Shown here: in pieces, positions 46,073 to 56,514 of the stretch
Numbering within the stretch: the stretch's first letter is position 1
Layout: every line of letters begins with the position of its first letter
From: Parabacteroides sp. 52
GTDB lineage: Bacteria > Bacteroidota > Bacteroidia > Bacteroidales > Tannerellaceae
DNA length: 64,000 bases
Reading direction: 5' to 3'
NCBI RefSeq assembly: GCF_010500925.1
Contig: NZ_QVMG01000001.1
Location: forward strand, 310,001-374,000
Notes under the pieces: generated by a model
Told to the model about the DNA's origin: nothing
The model's database searches: none
The model's input: only the letters and a program-made list of their open reading frames with translations
Program-made: the position numbers and the translations under genes

Positions 46073-47164
46073 TTATTTCTTTGCTCTGAAAGGAGCTTTT
46101 ATTACTGCTGCTTTCAGGTTACGGTTGCGCACCTGAATAAAAAATTCGGTTCCTATTTTTGTCAGTTCCGGATTTACATAACCCATTCCGATTCCTTTTT
46201 TCAAGAAGGGAGACATAGTTCCCGAAGTGACCACACCAATCTTATTACCTTCCGCATCGACAATGTCATATCCATGCCGGGGTATCCCTTTATCAATCAG
46301 TTCAAAGGCACATAATTTCCGGGTAACTCCTTCTTTTTTCTGACGTTCCAATTCAGTCCGGTTGGTAAAGTTCTTTCCATCGACGAACTTCGTGATCCAA
46401 CCCAATCCGGCTTCAATGGGCGAAGTGGTATCATCCAAATCATTTCCATACAAACAGAAACCAGCCTCCAGACGCAAGGTATCCCGTGCTCCTAAACCAA
46501 TAGGTCTGATGCCTTCTATTTTTCCTGCTTCAAACAAGGCATTCCAAATAGTCATTGCATCATTCAGATAGAAGTATAATTCAAAACCTCCGGCTCCCGT
46601 ATATCCGGTATTGGAGATAATCACATTCTTACATCCGGCAAATTCTCCCACCGTAAAAGTATAATAAGGGATCTCGGAGAGATTTACAGAAGTCAACTTT
46701 TGCAATACTTCCATTGCCTTCGGGCCTTGTATAGCCAATTGGCCTATAGCATCTGAGGAATTCTCCAACTCTGCTCCTACCGCGTTATGACTGACACACC
46801 AATCCCAGTCTTTCTGCAGATTACCAGCATTGACCACCAATAAATATTTTTCATCTTCGTAACAATAGACCAATAAGTCATCCACTATTCCCCCTTTATC
46901 GTTTGGGAAGCAGGAATACTGTATCTTTCCGGGAGTCAGTTGGGCCACATCATTGGATGTGATTGTTTGAAGAAAAGCCAAAGCATTCGGCCCCTTCACC
47001 CAGAATTCACCCATATGAGAGACATCAAACACACCGACACCATTCACTACGGTCATGTGTTCGTCAATAATACCGGTATATTCAATAGGCATATTAAAAC
47101 CGGCAAATTCATGCATTTTTGCACCTAAGGCAATATGCATATCGGTAAACGGAGTTGTTTTCAT
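46073..47164 (-). CDS. gcvT: Aminomethyltransferase, glycine cleavage system T protein
   Basis: The 363-residue protein has the GcvT signatures [49 protein letters not shown] and [10 protein letters not shown]. It releases the aminomethyl group from the H protein to tetrahydrofolate, giving ammonia and 5,10-methylene-THF. The other glycine cleavage genes are not in this window. It is the last gene of a unit with purF-like and pepT (17-base spacing) and ends before a terminator. Confidence 0.97.
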   Translation of the reverse strand: MKTTPFTDMHIALGAKMHEFAGFNMPIEYTGIIDEHMTVVNGVGVFDVSHMGEFWVKGPNALAFLQTITSNDVAQLTPGKIQYSCFPNDKGGIVDDLLVYCYEDEKYLLVVNAGNLQKDWDWCVSHNAVGAELENSSDAIGQLAIQGPKAMEVLQKLTSVNLSEIPYYTFTVGEFAGCKNVIISNTGYTGAGGFELYFYLNDAMTIWNALFEAGKIEGIRPIGLGARDTLRLEAGFCLYGNDLDDTTSPIEAGLGWITKFVDGKNFTNRTELERQKKEGVTRKLCAFELIDKGIPRHGYDIVDAEGNKIGVVTSGTMSPFLKKGIGMGYVNPELTKIGTEFFIQVRNRNLKAAVIKAPFRAKK

Positions 47165-47181
47165 GTTTTTTTCGTTTAAGA

Positions 47182-48402
47182 TTAATGAGCCAGGAGCTCG
47201 GCTATTTTAATAATTGTTTCCATACTCTTTTCAAGAGAAGATACCGGAAGAAACTCATAACGCCCATGGAAATTATGCCCACCTGCAAAAATATTCGGGC
47301 AAGGCAATCCCATAAAAGAAAGACGTGCCCCGTCCGTTCCACCACGAATTGGCTTTACAATCGGTTTGACTCCTACGGCCGTCATCGCTTCAAAGGCCAG
47401 GTCTATTATATGTTTTTTCGGTTCTACGATCTCACGCATATTATAATACTGATCCCGCATTTCCACCGTTGTACTACCCGGATATTTATCATTCATCAAG
47501 GCAACCAAGGTTTGTATATTATCTTTTTTCTTTTCAAAAAGTTCTTTCGAATGGTCACGGATGATATAAGAAAGGCTGGCTTCTTCCACCGTTCCTGTCA
47601 TTGCCGTTAGATGATAGAAACCTTCATACCCTGTCGTTGTTTCCGGACGCTCGGTAACAGGCAACCAGGAGGCAAATTCAGCAGCCAATAAAGAGGCATT
47701 TACCATTTTGTTTTTTGCTGTTCCCGGATGTACATTCAAGCCTTTAAACAAGACCTTCGCAGCAGAAGCGTTGAAATTCTCATATTCAAGTTCACCGATT
47801 TGTCCTCCGTCAATGGTATATGCCCATTCACATCCAAACTTCTGCACATCGAAATGATCTGCTCCCTGCCCTATCTCTTCATCCGGAGTAAAGGCGATAC
47901 GTATTTTTCCATGTTTGATATCCGGATTCTCTTTCAAATATTTCATAGCAGCCATAATAGCCGCAATCCCTCCTTTATCGTCAGCCCCCAACAATGTTTT
48001 TCCGTTGGTTACGATAATTTCCTGTCCGACATAATCCAATAGTTCGGGGAACATTTGGGGAGAGAGAATGATATTATCCTCCCTGGAAAGCGGTATTTCT
48101 CCTCCTTCGTACTTCACTATACGGGGTTGCACCTCTTTGCCTGACATATCCGGACTTGTATCCAGGTGAGCAATAAAACCGATAGTCGGTATTTCCTTGT
48201 CGGTATTCGCCGGCAGGGTTGCCATCAGGTAACTTCTCTCATCCAGAGTGATATCCTCCAGTCCGATAGTCTCCAATTCTTTTACCAGTTCAAGAGCAAA
48301 CACACGTTGTCCCGGTGTACTGGGAGTGATTCCTGTCTCTTCATTTGACTGTGTATCGAAGGTGACATACTTTAAAAATCGTTCGATCAGGTTCAGATTC
48401 AT
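47182..48402 (-). CDS. pepT: Peptidase T (tripeptide aminopeptidase)
   Basis: The 406-residue enzyme is an M20-family zinc peptidase with metal ligands in IAHLDTSPD (His79, Asp81), [22 protein letters not shown] and [17 protein letters not shown]. It removes the N-terminal residue from tripeptides in the cytoplasm. The length and the sequence [19 protein letters not shown] match PepT well. It lies 16 bases after the purF-like gene. Confidence 0.97.
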   Translation of the reverse strand: MNLNLIERFLKYVTFDTQSNEETGITPSTPGQRVFALELVKELETIGLEDITLDERSYLMATLPANTDKEIPTIGFIAHLDTSPDMSGKEVQPRIVKYEGGEIPLSREDNIILSPQMFPELLDYVGQEIIVTNGKTLLGADDKGGIAAIMAAMKYLKENPDIKHGKIRIAFTPDEEIGQGADHFDVQKFGCEWAYTIDGGQIGELEYENFNASAAKVLFKGLNVHPGTAKNKMVNASLLAAEFASWLPVTERPETTTGYEGFYHLTAMTGTVEEASLSYIIRDHSKELFEKKKDNIQTLVALMNDKYPGSTTVEMRDQYYNMREIVEPKKHIIDLAFEAMTAVGVKPIVKPIRGGTDGARLSFMGLPCPNIFAGGHNFHGRYEFLPVSSLEKSMETIIKIAELLAH

Positions 48403-48418
48403 AAGGCTGTTATTTTAT

Positions 48419-49822
48419 TTAAGATTCACTTTTCCCATTATAACAATAGGTACAAACACATTCTTCCGGTAATCCGATTGATTCAATCATATCCTCTACC
48501 GTATTAAACTTCAACGTAGTTATATTCAATTTCTTCCGAATACATTCCACCATGGCAGTATATTGCGGAGAATCGGTTGCAGCATATTTATCCAGATCTT
48601 TATCGGCATCCCCTTCCAACTCCTGTATGATTCTACGGGCAATCAATTCCAAAGAAGACTTGGAAGCAGAGAATCCGAGATAAGGACAGGAGAACAATAT
48701 CGGAGGACATCCTAAACGCATATGCACCTCTTTCGCTCCATAGCCATAAAGAATACTCACATTATCACGCAACTGGGTGCCACGCACAATAGAATCATCA
48801 CAGAAAATTACTCGTTTATCTTTCAACAAATGTCGATTCGGTATCAATTTCATCCGGGCCACCAGGTCACGTACCGACTGATTGGCCGGAGTAAAACTAC
48901 GCGGCCAGGTCGGGGTATATTTTATAATTGCCCGGCGATACGGGATGCCTTTTCCTTCAGCATATCCCAGTCCCATGCCTATACCGGAGTCCGGAATAGC
49001 CGATACATAATCAGCTTCTACCTTATCCTTCTTAGCCATAGCCACACCACTGGCATACCGTACAGCATCTACATTCACTCCTTCATAATCGGACACCGGA
49101 TATCCATAGTAAACCCACAGGAAAGAACAAACCTGCATCTTTTTATTGGGTTTGCGCAACTGTGTCAGTTTATCTGCCGTCAAATGAATGATCTCTCCCG
49201 GCCCTACATTATATTCCAGTTCAAAATCCAGGTTCGGAAAGCTACAAGGTTCACTCGATGCCGCATAGGCTCCCTCCTTTTTTCCGATTAAGACCGGGGT
49301 ACGCCCCCACTTATCACGGGCAGCAATAATCCCTTCCTCTGTCAGGATCAGCATAGAACAAGATCCTTTTACCTTCTCATGTACAATTTCGATCCCTTCC
49401 ACAAAGGTCTTTCCTTGAGAAATAAGAAGAGCTATCAATTCGGTCTGATTAGTTTGTCCCGAACTAAGTTCCGTAAAATGCACCCCTTTGTCCAACAACT
49501 CGGTTTCCAGCTCTTTCAGGTTATTCACCTTGGCAACCGTCACCAGGGCATATTTACCCAAGTGCGAATTGACAAAAATAGGTTGTGGATCCGTATCACT
49601 AATCACCCCCAAACCGGAATTTCCTTTAAATTTATCCAGTTCTGATTCAAAACGTGTACGGAAATAGGAGTTTTCTAAATTGTGAATGGAACGTTTAAAA
49701 ATCCCTTCGTGTAGTGTTACCATCCCCCCTCTGCGGGTACCTAAATGTGAATTGTAATCAGTGCCATAAAAGAGATCGGTAGCACAAGCCGATTTAGAAA
49801 TAGTTCCGAAAAAACCACCCAT
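48419..49822 (-). CDS. Amidophosphoribosyltransferase homologue lacking the N-terminal cysteine nucleophile
   Basis: The 467-residue protein has the two PurF parts: an N-terminal class II glutamine amidotransferase fold (HLGTRRGGMVTLHEGIF) and a C-terminal phosphoribosyltransferase domain with an intact PRPP loop VIFCDDSIVRGTQL. In working PurF the residue after the initiator Met is the catalytic Cys; here the protein starts Met-Gly-Gly-Phe-Phe, so the nucleophile is missing. The codon order at 49822 leaves no nearby alternative start that would restore it. It may use free ammonia or serve another role. A -7 box at 49856-49863 precedes the gene. Confidence 0.88.
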   Translation of the reverse strand: MGGFFGTISKSACATDLFYGTDYNSHLGTRRGGMVTLHEGIFKRSIHNLENSYFRTRFESELDKFKGNSGLGVISDTDPQPIFVNSHLGKYALVTVAKVNNLKELETELLDKGVHFTELSSGQTNQTELIALLISQGKTFVEGIEIVHEKVKGSCSMLILTEEGIIAARDKWGRTPVLIGKKEGAYAASSEPCSFPNLDFELEYNVGPGEIIHLTADKLTQLRKPNKKMQVCSFLWVYYGYPVSDYEGVNVDAVRYASGVAMAKKDKVEADYVSAIPDSGIGMGLGYAEGKGIPYRRAIIKYTPTWPRSFTPANQSVRDLVARMKLIPNRHLLKDKRVIFCDDSIVRGTQLRDNVSILYGYGAKEVHMRLGCPPILFSCPYLGFSASKSSLELIARRIIQELEGDADKDLDKYAATDSPQYTAMVECIRKKLNITTLKFNTVEDMIESIGLPEECVCTYCYNGKSES

Positions 49823-49855
49823 TGTATTCTATGTGTTTATTTTATTATTTGGACA

Positions 49856-49863
49856 CAAATGTA
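49856..49863 (-). promoter_or_regulatory. Putative promoter -7 box of purF-like/pepT/gcvT
   Basis: The minus strand reads TACATTTG, a TAnnTTTG match, 33 bases before the ATG. No -33 TTTG is evident. Confidence 0.45.
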
Positions 49864-49965
49864 CAAGATTATTTTCAGAAATAAGGACTAAATTCCTGCA
49901 TTTAGTATGCGTCTTTTATATCAAAAACACATAAAAGAAGAGCGTGTAAAAAGAGGGGTATAAAA

Positions 49966-51201
49966 TTATAAAGGTAAAACCTTCACTATCTTTTCTGTTG
50001 CACCGATATTGTTCTCTACAAAATCCCCGGCAGCCTTTCCGGCTGTTTGCAATAAGTCCTGATAACTCAGGAAGTTATTCATTTTTTCATCCAATTCCTC
50101 CTGACTTGCTACCGAGAAACCTCCTCCTACTGCAATCAGGTCTTTTGCTTCTTTGAACTTATGATATGTAGGTCCGAATAAAACAGGAATCCCATATACC
50201 GCAGCTTCCAACGTATTGTGAATACCTGCCCCAAAGCCTCCTCCTATATAAGCGATATCGCCATACCGGTAAATAGAAGACAAGAGTCCGAAGCTATCGA
50301 CAATGATACAATCGTTATGGGCCGAATCCTTCTCAAGCATCTCCGACAAACGTACCGAAGGACGTTTCAACAATGATTCTATATGCATCAAATGCTCCCG
50401 ATGTATTTCATGGGGTGCAATAATAAGCTTCAGGTCTTTCCGTTCATTAAAATACGTAATAAAGAGTTCTTCGTCCTGTGGCCAGGAACTTCCGGCGATT
50501 AACACAGGTAATTTTTCTCCTTTTGTGTTTGTCCGGAAAGACTCTATTTCCGGGATCTCCCTTCTTTGCTTATAGACATCCCATACCCTGTCAAAACGGG
50601 TATCTCCGGTAACAGTCACCTGGTTTATTCCATATTGTTCTAATAATTCTTTCGAAGAATTGTCCTGCACGAATAAACGATCAAAACAGTGCAATATCCG
50701 ACGGTAAGATTTCCCATACCACTTGAAGAAGAGCTGCTCCCGACGGAAAATAGCCGAAACGATATATACCGGAATCCCCCGCTTCTTCAGTTCACCCAGA
50801 TAATTCGCCCAGAACTCATATTTGATAAAGATCGCCATCACCGGATTCGCCAGGTTGAGGAACTTCTTCACTTTATAAGGCGTATCAAAGGGAAGGTAAC
50901 AGATAATGTCAGCCCCCGCATAGTTTTTTCTTACCTCATAACCGGAAGGGGAAAAGAAAGTCAATAAGATCTTATATTCCGGATAGTCCGCTTTTATCTT
51001 CTCTATCATGGGACGTCCTTGTTCAAACTCTCCCAGAGAGGAGGCGTGAAACCAGATATATTTAGCCTTTTTGTCGATTTTCTCCCGAAGAATCGCGTTC
51101 GTTTTCCATTGACCGAAGCGCATCAATCGCGCCTTTTTGTGGAAGGGGGAGATTAAAATTACAACAAACGAATAGAGTTGAATAAGCAAACTGTAAAACA
51201 T
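49966..51201 (-). CDS. waaA: 3-deoxy-D-manno-octulosonic acid (Kdo) transferase
   Basis: The 411-residue protein has a single N-terminal membrane helix and two Rossmann-like halves of the GT-B fold. Typical WaaA segments include WFHASSLGEFEQGRPMIEKI, LLTFFSPSGYEV, VSAIFRREQLFFKWYG and the C-terminal GGGFGAGIHNTLEAAVYGIP. It adds Kdo to lipid IVA in lipid A-core assembly at the inner membrane. It lies 12 bases after gltX and is probably cotranscribed. A KdsC-type phosphatase, also in the Kdo pathway, starts at the right end of the window. Confidence 0.96.
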   Translation of the reverse strand: MFYSLLIQLYSFVVILISPFHKKARLMRFGQWKTNAILREKIDKKAKYIWFHASSLGEFEQGRPMIEKIKADYPEYKILLTFFSPSGYEVRKNYAGADIICYLPFDTPYKVKKFLNLANPVMAIFIKYEFWANYLGELKKRGIPVYIVSAIFRREQLFFKWYGKSYRRILHCFDRLFVQDNSSKELLEQYGINQVTVTGDTRFDRVWDVYKQRREIPEIESFRTNTKGEKLPVLIAGSSWPQDEELFITYFNERKDLKLIIAPHEIHREHLMHIESLLKRPSVRLSEMLEKDSAHNDCIIVDSFGLLSSIYRYGDIAYIGGGFGAGIHNTLEAAVYGIPVLFGPTYHKFKEAKDLIAVGGGFSVASQEELDEKMNNFLSYQDLLQTAGKAAGDFVENNIGATEKIVKVLPL

Positions 51202-51213
51202 AGTCTGTGGTGG

Positions 51214-52734
51214 CTATTTTAGTATTTCAATGGCTTTTTGGATACGACGAATGCTTTCTTCTTTACCCAAAGTCTCCGTGATATCAAAGATATGCGGTCC
51301 TTTGCCTTCACCTACCAAAGCCAGGCGGGTAGCATTCATGATATTTCCCAGGTGATATGCTTTTTCTTCAATCCATCCTTTTACTACCTCTTCCGTGCCG
51401 GCACTATCAAAAGGTTCCCGTGCACGAAAGACCTCTGTCAACTCCTGCAACTGCGCAGCCGAATCGGCCTTCCAACGTTTCTTCACAGTCTTTTCATCAT
51501 ATACGGTTGGAGCCACAAAAAAGAAAGAAGAGGTATCCCATAATTCTTTCACGAAATTAACACGTTCTTTGGTTAGGCGCACTACCTTCTCAACATAAGC
51601 CGGATCGACATTGTCAACCCCCTGCTTCTCCAGTTCCGTTATAAATAAAGAAGCAATCTCTTCATTCGCTTTTTGTTGAAGATATTGATGATTGAACCAT
51701 TTTCCTTTTTCATAATCAAACTTAGCTCCACTCTTGCTGCAATGAGATAGATCGAACAAACGTATCATATCTTCCATAGACAAGATTTCCTGATCGTTAC
51801 CCGGATTCCATCCCAGTAGGGCCAGGAAGTTAATAACCGCCTCAGGCAGATAACCACTTTCCCGATACCCGGAAGAGATATCTCCCGTTTTCGGATCCTT
51901 CCATTCCAAAGGGAACACAGGAAATCCCAAACGATCTCCATCGCGTTTACTCAATTTACCATTTCCTTCCGGTTTCAACAACAAGGATAAATGAGCGAAT
52001 TGCGGCATGGTTTCTTCCCATCCGAAATAACGGTACAGAAGCACATGAAGCGGAGCGCTGGGCAACCATTCTTCCCCGCGGATCACATGAGTCACTTCCA
52101 TCAAATGGTCATCGACGATATTGGCCAAATGGTATGTAGGCAACTGATCCGCCGATTTATACAATACTTTATCATCCAAGACTGAAGAGTTGATAACCAC
52201 CTCCCCACGGATCAGGTCGTTCACCACCACCTGCTCATTGGGTTCAATCTTGATACGCACCACATATTGTTGACCTGCATCCATACATGCATCGACTTCT
52301 TCTTTGGATAGAGTAAGTGAATTACGCATCTGCAAGCGGGTGGATGCATCATATTGAAAATTAGCAATTTCGTTTCTCTTAACCTCCAGTTCCGACGGAG
52401 TATCAAACGCTATATAGGCTAATCCTTGCTCCAATAACTGATCGACATATTTACGGTAAATCGCTTTACGTTCACTTTGGCGGTAAGGGCCTTTATCCCC
52501 ACCGAAACTGACACCCTCATCGAAACGAAGCCCCAACCAACTCAATGCTTCAATAATATAAGCCTCTGCCCCAGGCACAAAACGCTGGGAGTCGGTATCT
52601 TCAATGCGAAGAATGAAATCTCCCCCTTGTTGTTTGGCAAACAGATAATTATATAAAGCTGTACGAACACCTCCAATATGTAATGGTCCGGTCGGACTCG
52701 GTGCAAAGCGAACTCTTACTTTTCTTTCCGTCAT
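51214..52734 (-). CDS. gltX: Glutamyl-tRNA synthetase
   Basis: The start at 52734 ([20 protein letters not shown]) gives 506 residues. The open frame extends 29 codons further, but a -7 box at 52761-52768 lies inside that extension and homologues begin at this Met. It has the class I HIGH-type motif ([11 protein letters not shown]) and the KMSKS-type motif (KLSKRDG). It charges tRNA-Glu. The C-terminal helical anticodon-binding domain is complete, ending RIQKAIEIL. Confidence 0.97.
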   Translation of the reverse strand: MTERKVRVRFAPSPTGPLHIGGVRTALYNYLFAKQQGGDFILRIEDTDSQRFVPGAEAYIIEALSWLGLRFDEGVSFGGDKGPYRQSERKAIYRKYVDQLLEQGLAYIAFDTPSELEVKRNEIANFQYDASTRLQMRNSLTLSKEEVDACMDAGQQYVVRIKIEPNEQVVVNDLIRGEVVINSSVLDDKVLYKSADQLPTYHLANIVDDHLMEVTHVIRGEEWLPSAPLHVLLYRYFGWEETMPQFAHLSLLLKPEGNGKLSKRDGDRLGFPVFPLEWKDPKTGDISSGYRESGYLPEAVINFLALLGWNPGNDQEILSMEDMIRLFDLSHCSKSGAKFDYEKGKWFNHQYLQQKANEEIASLFITELEKQGVDNVDPAYVEKVVRLTKERVNFVKELWDTSSFFFVAPTVYDEKTVKKRWKADSAAQLQELTEVFRAREPFDSAGTEEVVKGWIEEKAYHLGNIMNATRLALVGEGKGPHIFDITETLGKEESIRRIQKAIEILK

Positions 52735-52760
52735 AATCGTATCATTGTATAAATGTGCGG

Positions 52761-52768
52761 CAAAAGTA
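52761..52768 (-). promoter_or_regulatory. Putative gltX-waaA promoter -7 box
   Basis: The minus strand reads TACTTTTG, a full TAnnTTTG match, 27 bases before the chosen gltX start. It supports that start over the longer open frame. Confidence 0.5.
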
Positions 52769-52858
52769 GACCTTTTTTTTCTCATACTAAACTTTTTTAT
52801 GTACATTTCGCCCTCAAACATTCAGCGTGCCCAGCATGTTCAATAAGAAAAGAATCAA

Positions 52859-54898
52859 ATGTCACATACAAAATTAAAACGGATCAATATAAATTCGTCC
52901 ATATACTTTATTGTAGCCGCCATACTCATTTCCTATTTTTTCCCCCGGGAAGGAAAATTCCGTTATCAGTTCTTTGAAGGCAAACCCTGGCGATACGAAT
53001 TATTGACTGCCCCCAGTGACTTCCCGATCTACAAAACGGATGAAGAAGTAAAAACAGAGAAAGACAGCGTACAAAATCAGTTCGAACCTTATTATCGCAT
53101 GGATCTTACCATCTCTTCTACAGAGATAGAGAAACTGCGAGCGAATTATACCCCTTCTATGAGAAGCCGGGTGGACCCGGCCTATATGCAATACATCGAA
53201 AAAGCCCTTGTCCAACTCTACAAAAACGGCATGATCTCCCCCGAACAATTGGACGAATTAAAAAAAGAAAATCAGGAACGCATAAACCTGATGGAGAATA
53301 ATATCTCCCAATCCAGGTATGTTTCCGACTTCTTTACGGTACGCACGGCTTATGAGTTTATCTTAAACAACAGCCCCAAGAACCTGGATAAAGGGATTCT
53401 CCAGTCTTGTAATATCAACAACTATCTCACGGAGAATATCTCCTACGATAAAAATATGTCCGAAAGGGTGTTGGAAGAACAACTCAATAACGTATCCCTC
53501 TCCAACGGCATGGTACAAGCCGGGGAAAGGATCGTTGACAGAGGTGAAATCATTGATGCCCAAACATACAATGTACTCCGCTCCCTTAAGATTGTCCATG
53601 AGTCCCGATCAGGAGGAACCCAACGACAAGGTCTTATCATGGGGGGGATTTTCATGCTGGTATCGGGTATTATCCTCTGCTTTTGGTTATACCTCTGGTC
53701 TTTCCGTCCCAAAATATTCTACAGTAGGAGACATATGCTCTTTATGATACTTTGCGTCTTATTCACTTGTGTATTGACCGAATTATGCGTCTCCTACAAT
53801 TGGTTTAACGTATACATAATACCTTATGCTATCGTTCCTATTGTGGTGCGTGTCTTCTTCGACTCCCGGACAGCCCTTTTCTCTCATCTGGTCATCGTCT
53901 TGATATGCTCCATGTTAGTGCCTTTCCCGCATGAGTTTTTATTGCTGCAGGTGGTTATCGGCATGGTAGTCACCTTTAGCCTGAAAGAATTATCAGAACG
54001 CTCCCAGCTCATACGTTGTGCCTTTATTATATTTATGTCCTATTCACTCAGCTACATCAGCTTATCTGTTTATCAGGATGCAGACTTCAACAAAATAAAC
54101 TGGTTAATGATCCTCTATTTCGGCATTAACTTTATCCTGTTGATGTTTACCTATGTATTGGTCTATATGCTGGAAAAAACATTCGGTTATGTGTCTACCA
54201 TCACCCTGGTGGAGTTGTCCAACATCAATACACCTATATTAAAGAAACTTTCCGAAACAGCTCCCGGCACCTTTCAACACTCCATACAAGTATCGATCCT
54301 GGCTTCTGAAGCCGCCTCCAAAATTGGAGCGAATGCTGCCTTGGTCCGTACCGGTGCGATGTATCATGATATTGGAAAAATGACGAATCCGGCATTCTTC
54401 ACTGAGAATCAGAATAATTTCAATCCCCATGACCAATTAACGTTTGAGCAAAGCGCACAAATAATTATCAACCATGTAAAAGAAGGGGTGATTTTAGCAG
54501 AAAAAGCCAAACTACCCAAAGCAATCATCAACTTCATCCGTACCCATCATGGACGCGGAATCACGAAATATTTCTATAACTCATTCAAAAACAAATACCC
54601 CGACAAAGAAATAAACGAAGAACTCTTTACCTATCCCGGCCCCAATCCTTTCTCCAAAGAAACGGCCGTTCTCATGATGGCTGATTCTGTCGAGGCGGCC
54701 TCACGCAGCCTGAAGGAATATACCGACGAAAGCATCAGCCAATTGGTCAATAAAATTATAGACGGGCAAATAGCGGATGGCTTATTAAAGAATTCCCCTT
54801 TGACTTTCCGGGATATCGAAAATGCCAAGCAAGTTTTTATAAACAAGCTCAAAACAATGTTCCACACACGCATCAGTTATCCGGATGTAAAAAAATAA
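52859..54898 (+). CDS. PgpH/YqfF-type 7TM-HD phosphohydrolase
   Basis: The 679-residue protein has one N-terminal membrane helix, an extracytoplasmic 7TMR-HDED domain (about residues 45-270), a group of about seven membrane helices (about 270-470) and a cytoplasmic HD domain with GAMYHDIGKMTNP (His503, Asp504) and IRTHHGRG. In Gram-positive bacteria PgpH degrades the second messenger c-di-AMP. Here that activity is inferred from family only. It is divergent from gltX and is followed by a strong terminator. Confidence 0.92.
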   Translation: MSHTKLKRININSSIYFIVAAILISYFFPREGKFRYQFFEGKPWRYELLTAPSDFPIYKTDEEVKTEKDSVQNQFEPYYRMDLTISSTEIEKLRANYTPSMRSRVDPAYMQYIEKALVQLYKNGMISPEQLDELKKENQERINLMENNISQSRYVSDFFTVRTAYEFILNNSPKNLDKGILQSCNINNYLTENISYDKNMSERVLEEQLNNVSLSNGMVQAGERIVDRGEIIDAQTYNVLRSLKIVHESRSGGTQRQGLIMGGIFMLVSGIILCFWLYLWSFRPKIFYSRRHMLFMILCVLFTCVLTELCVSYNWFNVYIIPYAIVPIVVRVFFDSRTALFSHLVIVLICSMLVPFPHEFLLLQVVIGMVVTFSLKELSERSQLIRCAFIIFMSYSLSYISLSVYQDADFNKINWLMILYFGINFILLMFTYVLVYMLEKTFGYVSTITLVELSNINTPILKKLSETAPGTFQHSIQVSILASEAASKIGANAALVRTGAMYHDIGKMTNPAFFTENQNNFNPHDQLTFEQSAQIIINHVKEGVILAEKAKLPKAIINFIRTHHGRGITKYFYNSFKNKYPDKEINEELFTYPGPNPFSKETAVLMMADSVEAASRSLKEYTDESISQLVNKIIDGQIADGLLKNSPLTFRDIENAKQVFINKLKTMFHTRISYPDVKK

Positions 54899-54949
54899 TT
54901 GTCCGGCAAATATCCGATCGACTCTTATATACAATTTTATAATAAGACA

Positions 54950-54998
54950 AAACCGGCCTCTTACCTACCCTCAGCCTAGGTATGAGGCCGGTTTTTTA
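54950..54998 (+). terminator. Intrinsic terminator after the HD phosphohydrolase gene
   Basis: An 11-bp perfect stem (54950-54960 with 54984-54994), an inner stem (54962-54966 with 54978-54982) and a T6 tract form a strong terminator. Confidence 0.88.
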
Positions 54999-55049
54999 TA
55001 CCCTTAGGTTTCGATTTTCGTTTTTATTTCTCCCTTTTTTGCAGGGACA

Positions 55050-55147
55050 ATTCTGTTGCCGATGGGCATCGGCAATATTAACGATGCGCTTCAGCAATAT
55101 TGCCGATGCGCTTCGGCAATACTGTCGATGCCCATCGGCGACAGAAT
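55050..55147. repeat. Palindromic array C: four tandem 22-bp units
   Basis: Four contiguous 22-bp units start at 55054, 55076, 55098 and 55120, each with a core like GCCGAT-N4-(A/T)TC(G/A)GC. The outer arms (55050-55076 and 55121-55147) are reverse complements at 24 of 27 positions, and one of the differences keeps pairing as G-U in RNA. Units 2 and 3 share the sequence CGATGCGCTTC. No T-tract follows, and a regular terminator already lies upstream at 54950. Confidence 0.9.
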
Positions 55148-55410
55148 ATTCCAAACATTTTGCCTTGTCCTTCCTTCCTTTTTATTTAACAAAACATAAA
55201 ACAACAGAAAAACAGGCGGAACCCCCTCCCTTCAAACAATCCCCCTTTTATGATTTTTGCAACCAAAATACATAATAAAAGTATCGCTTTTCATGTAGCG
55301 GAAAGATTCTCTTTCTTTTTCCGAAAACAACCTTAAAAAAGATTACGCATTCCATCATTATCATTTTTTATATCACCCTTAAAAGTCAAGGTATGCCCAT
55401 ACCGAATCCC

Positions 55411-55418
55411 TATTTTTG
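55411..55418 (+). promoter_or_regulatory. Putative promoter -7 box of the barrel/T9SS-cargo pair
   Basis: TATTTTTG matches TAnnTTTG, 92 bases before the ATG at 55511. No -33 box is clear. The gap from array C to here (55148-55410) shows no gene. Confidence 0.4.
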
Positions 55419-55510
55419 CCTCAGGACTAATCCATTAAAAAATCTTAATTAAGAAAAATGACTCCTGCGATGAAAATGTACCATTATGTTTAATTAAATC
55501 CAGAAAAAAA

Positions 55511-56494
55511 ATGAAAGTATTACATGGGGCATGTCTTTTCACATGCCTGGCATTCGCCACTGCCGTTTCCGCACAGAATGCCCAAAAAGACCAAAAGGCA
55601 GGTTCTTATCTTAGCCTATCCGGTAGTATCGGTTCTTCTTCTTTTGACTACAAACTGGAAGGACTAAAAAATGAAAAAGGGACACGAGAGGGAAAAATAG
55701 GCTATGCCTTCGACCTGAGGTATAGCTATTTTTTTGATTCTCACTGGGGTATTTCTTCAGGTGTGGGCATCTCCCATTACCAGACAACGGGGAAACTGAA
55801 GGGAAGTATGGCCGATAATGTGTTTTATAAACTGGGAAACTTCATCGATTATGATGAAGAAGGCCGTCCACGTAACTTTGAATTTCGCACGCGTCTGAGA
55901 AACCAGAAAGAAAAACAGACCGCTTACCTACTCGAAGTGCCTATCCTGGGGAATTACCAGACCCGGTTGGGAGATACAGAACGCTGGGGAATCTATGCCG
56001 GGTTAGGTATCAAATTGCAACTTCCGGTAAGTGCAAAATTCAAAATGCAGCAGGGGGCAAACAGCCAATTCAACGTATCGGGTTATTATGAAGGTATACC
56101 CACCGATATGGGCTCTCCCTCAAACCCTCCCGTACCCCAACACGGTTACGGGACAATCACGGACCCCAATAAAGAATTAGGTTGGGATGATGACGTAAAA
56201 CTGAAAATGGGCATTGCCGGAAGTGCAGAGTTGGGCGTAATGGTCGACCTGGGTAAAGGCATGGACCTCCTACTGGGAGGCTATATGGATTATGGTTTCA
56301 ACGATATACAAAAGAAAGGCAATCAGGCTTTATTTATCGCACCGGAGACCTATCATCCCAGCCGATTCGGAGAAAATAATACGCCCTATATCGGCAAAGG
56401 CATCACCTATAACGGGATGCTCAACTCCCATTTAACAGATAAAGTCAAATGGATCTCCTGGGGAGGCAAAATTGCTTTACGCTTTAAACTTTAA
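55511..56494 (+). CDS. Outer-membrane beta-barrel protein
   Basis: The 327-residue protein has a signal peptide (MKVLHGACLFTCLAFATAVS, cleaved near AQN) and alternating amphipathic strands typical of small porin-like barrels (YAFDLRYSYFFDSHWGISSG, LLEVPILGNYQTRL, WGIYAGLGIKLQLPVSAK), ending IALRFKL. It resembles outer-membrane beta-barrel/PorT-like proteins of Bacteroidetes, but a specific function is not assigned. It lies 20 bases before the large T9SS cargo gene, so the two are likely cotranscribed. Confidence 0.82.
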   Translation: MKVLHGACLFTCLAFATAVSAQNAQKDQKAGSYLSLSGSIGSSSFDYKLEGLKNEKGTREGKIGYAFDLRYSYFFDSHWGISSGVGISHYQTTGKLKGSMADNVFYKLGNFIDYDEEGRPRNFEFRTRLRNQKEKQTAYLLEVPILGNYQTRLGDTERWGIYAGLGIKLQLPVSAKFKMQQGANSQFNVSGYYEGIPTDMGSPSNPPVPQHGYGTITDPNKELGWDDDVKLKMGIAGSAELGVMVDLGKGMDLLLGGYMDYGFNDIQKKGNQALFIAPETYHPSRFGENNTPYIGKGITYNGMLNSHLTDKVKWISWGGKIALRFKL

Positions 56495-56514
56495 CCCGTT
56501 AAAACTATACGATC

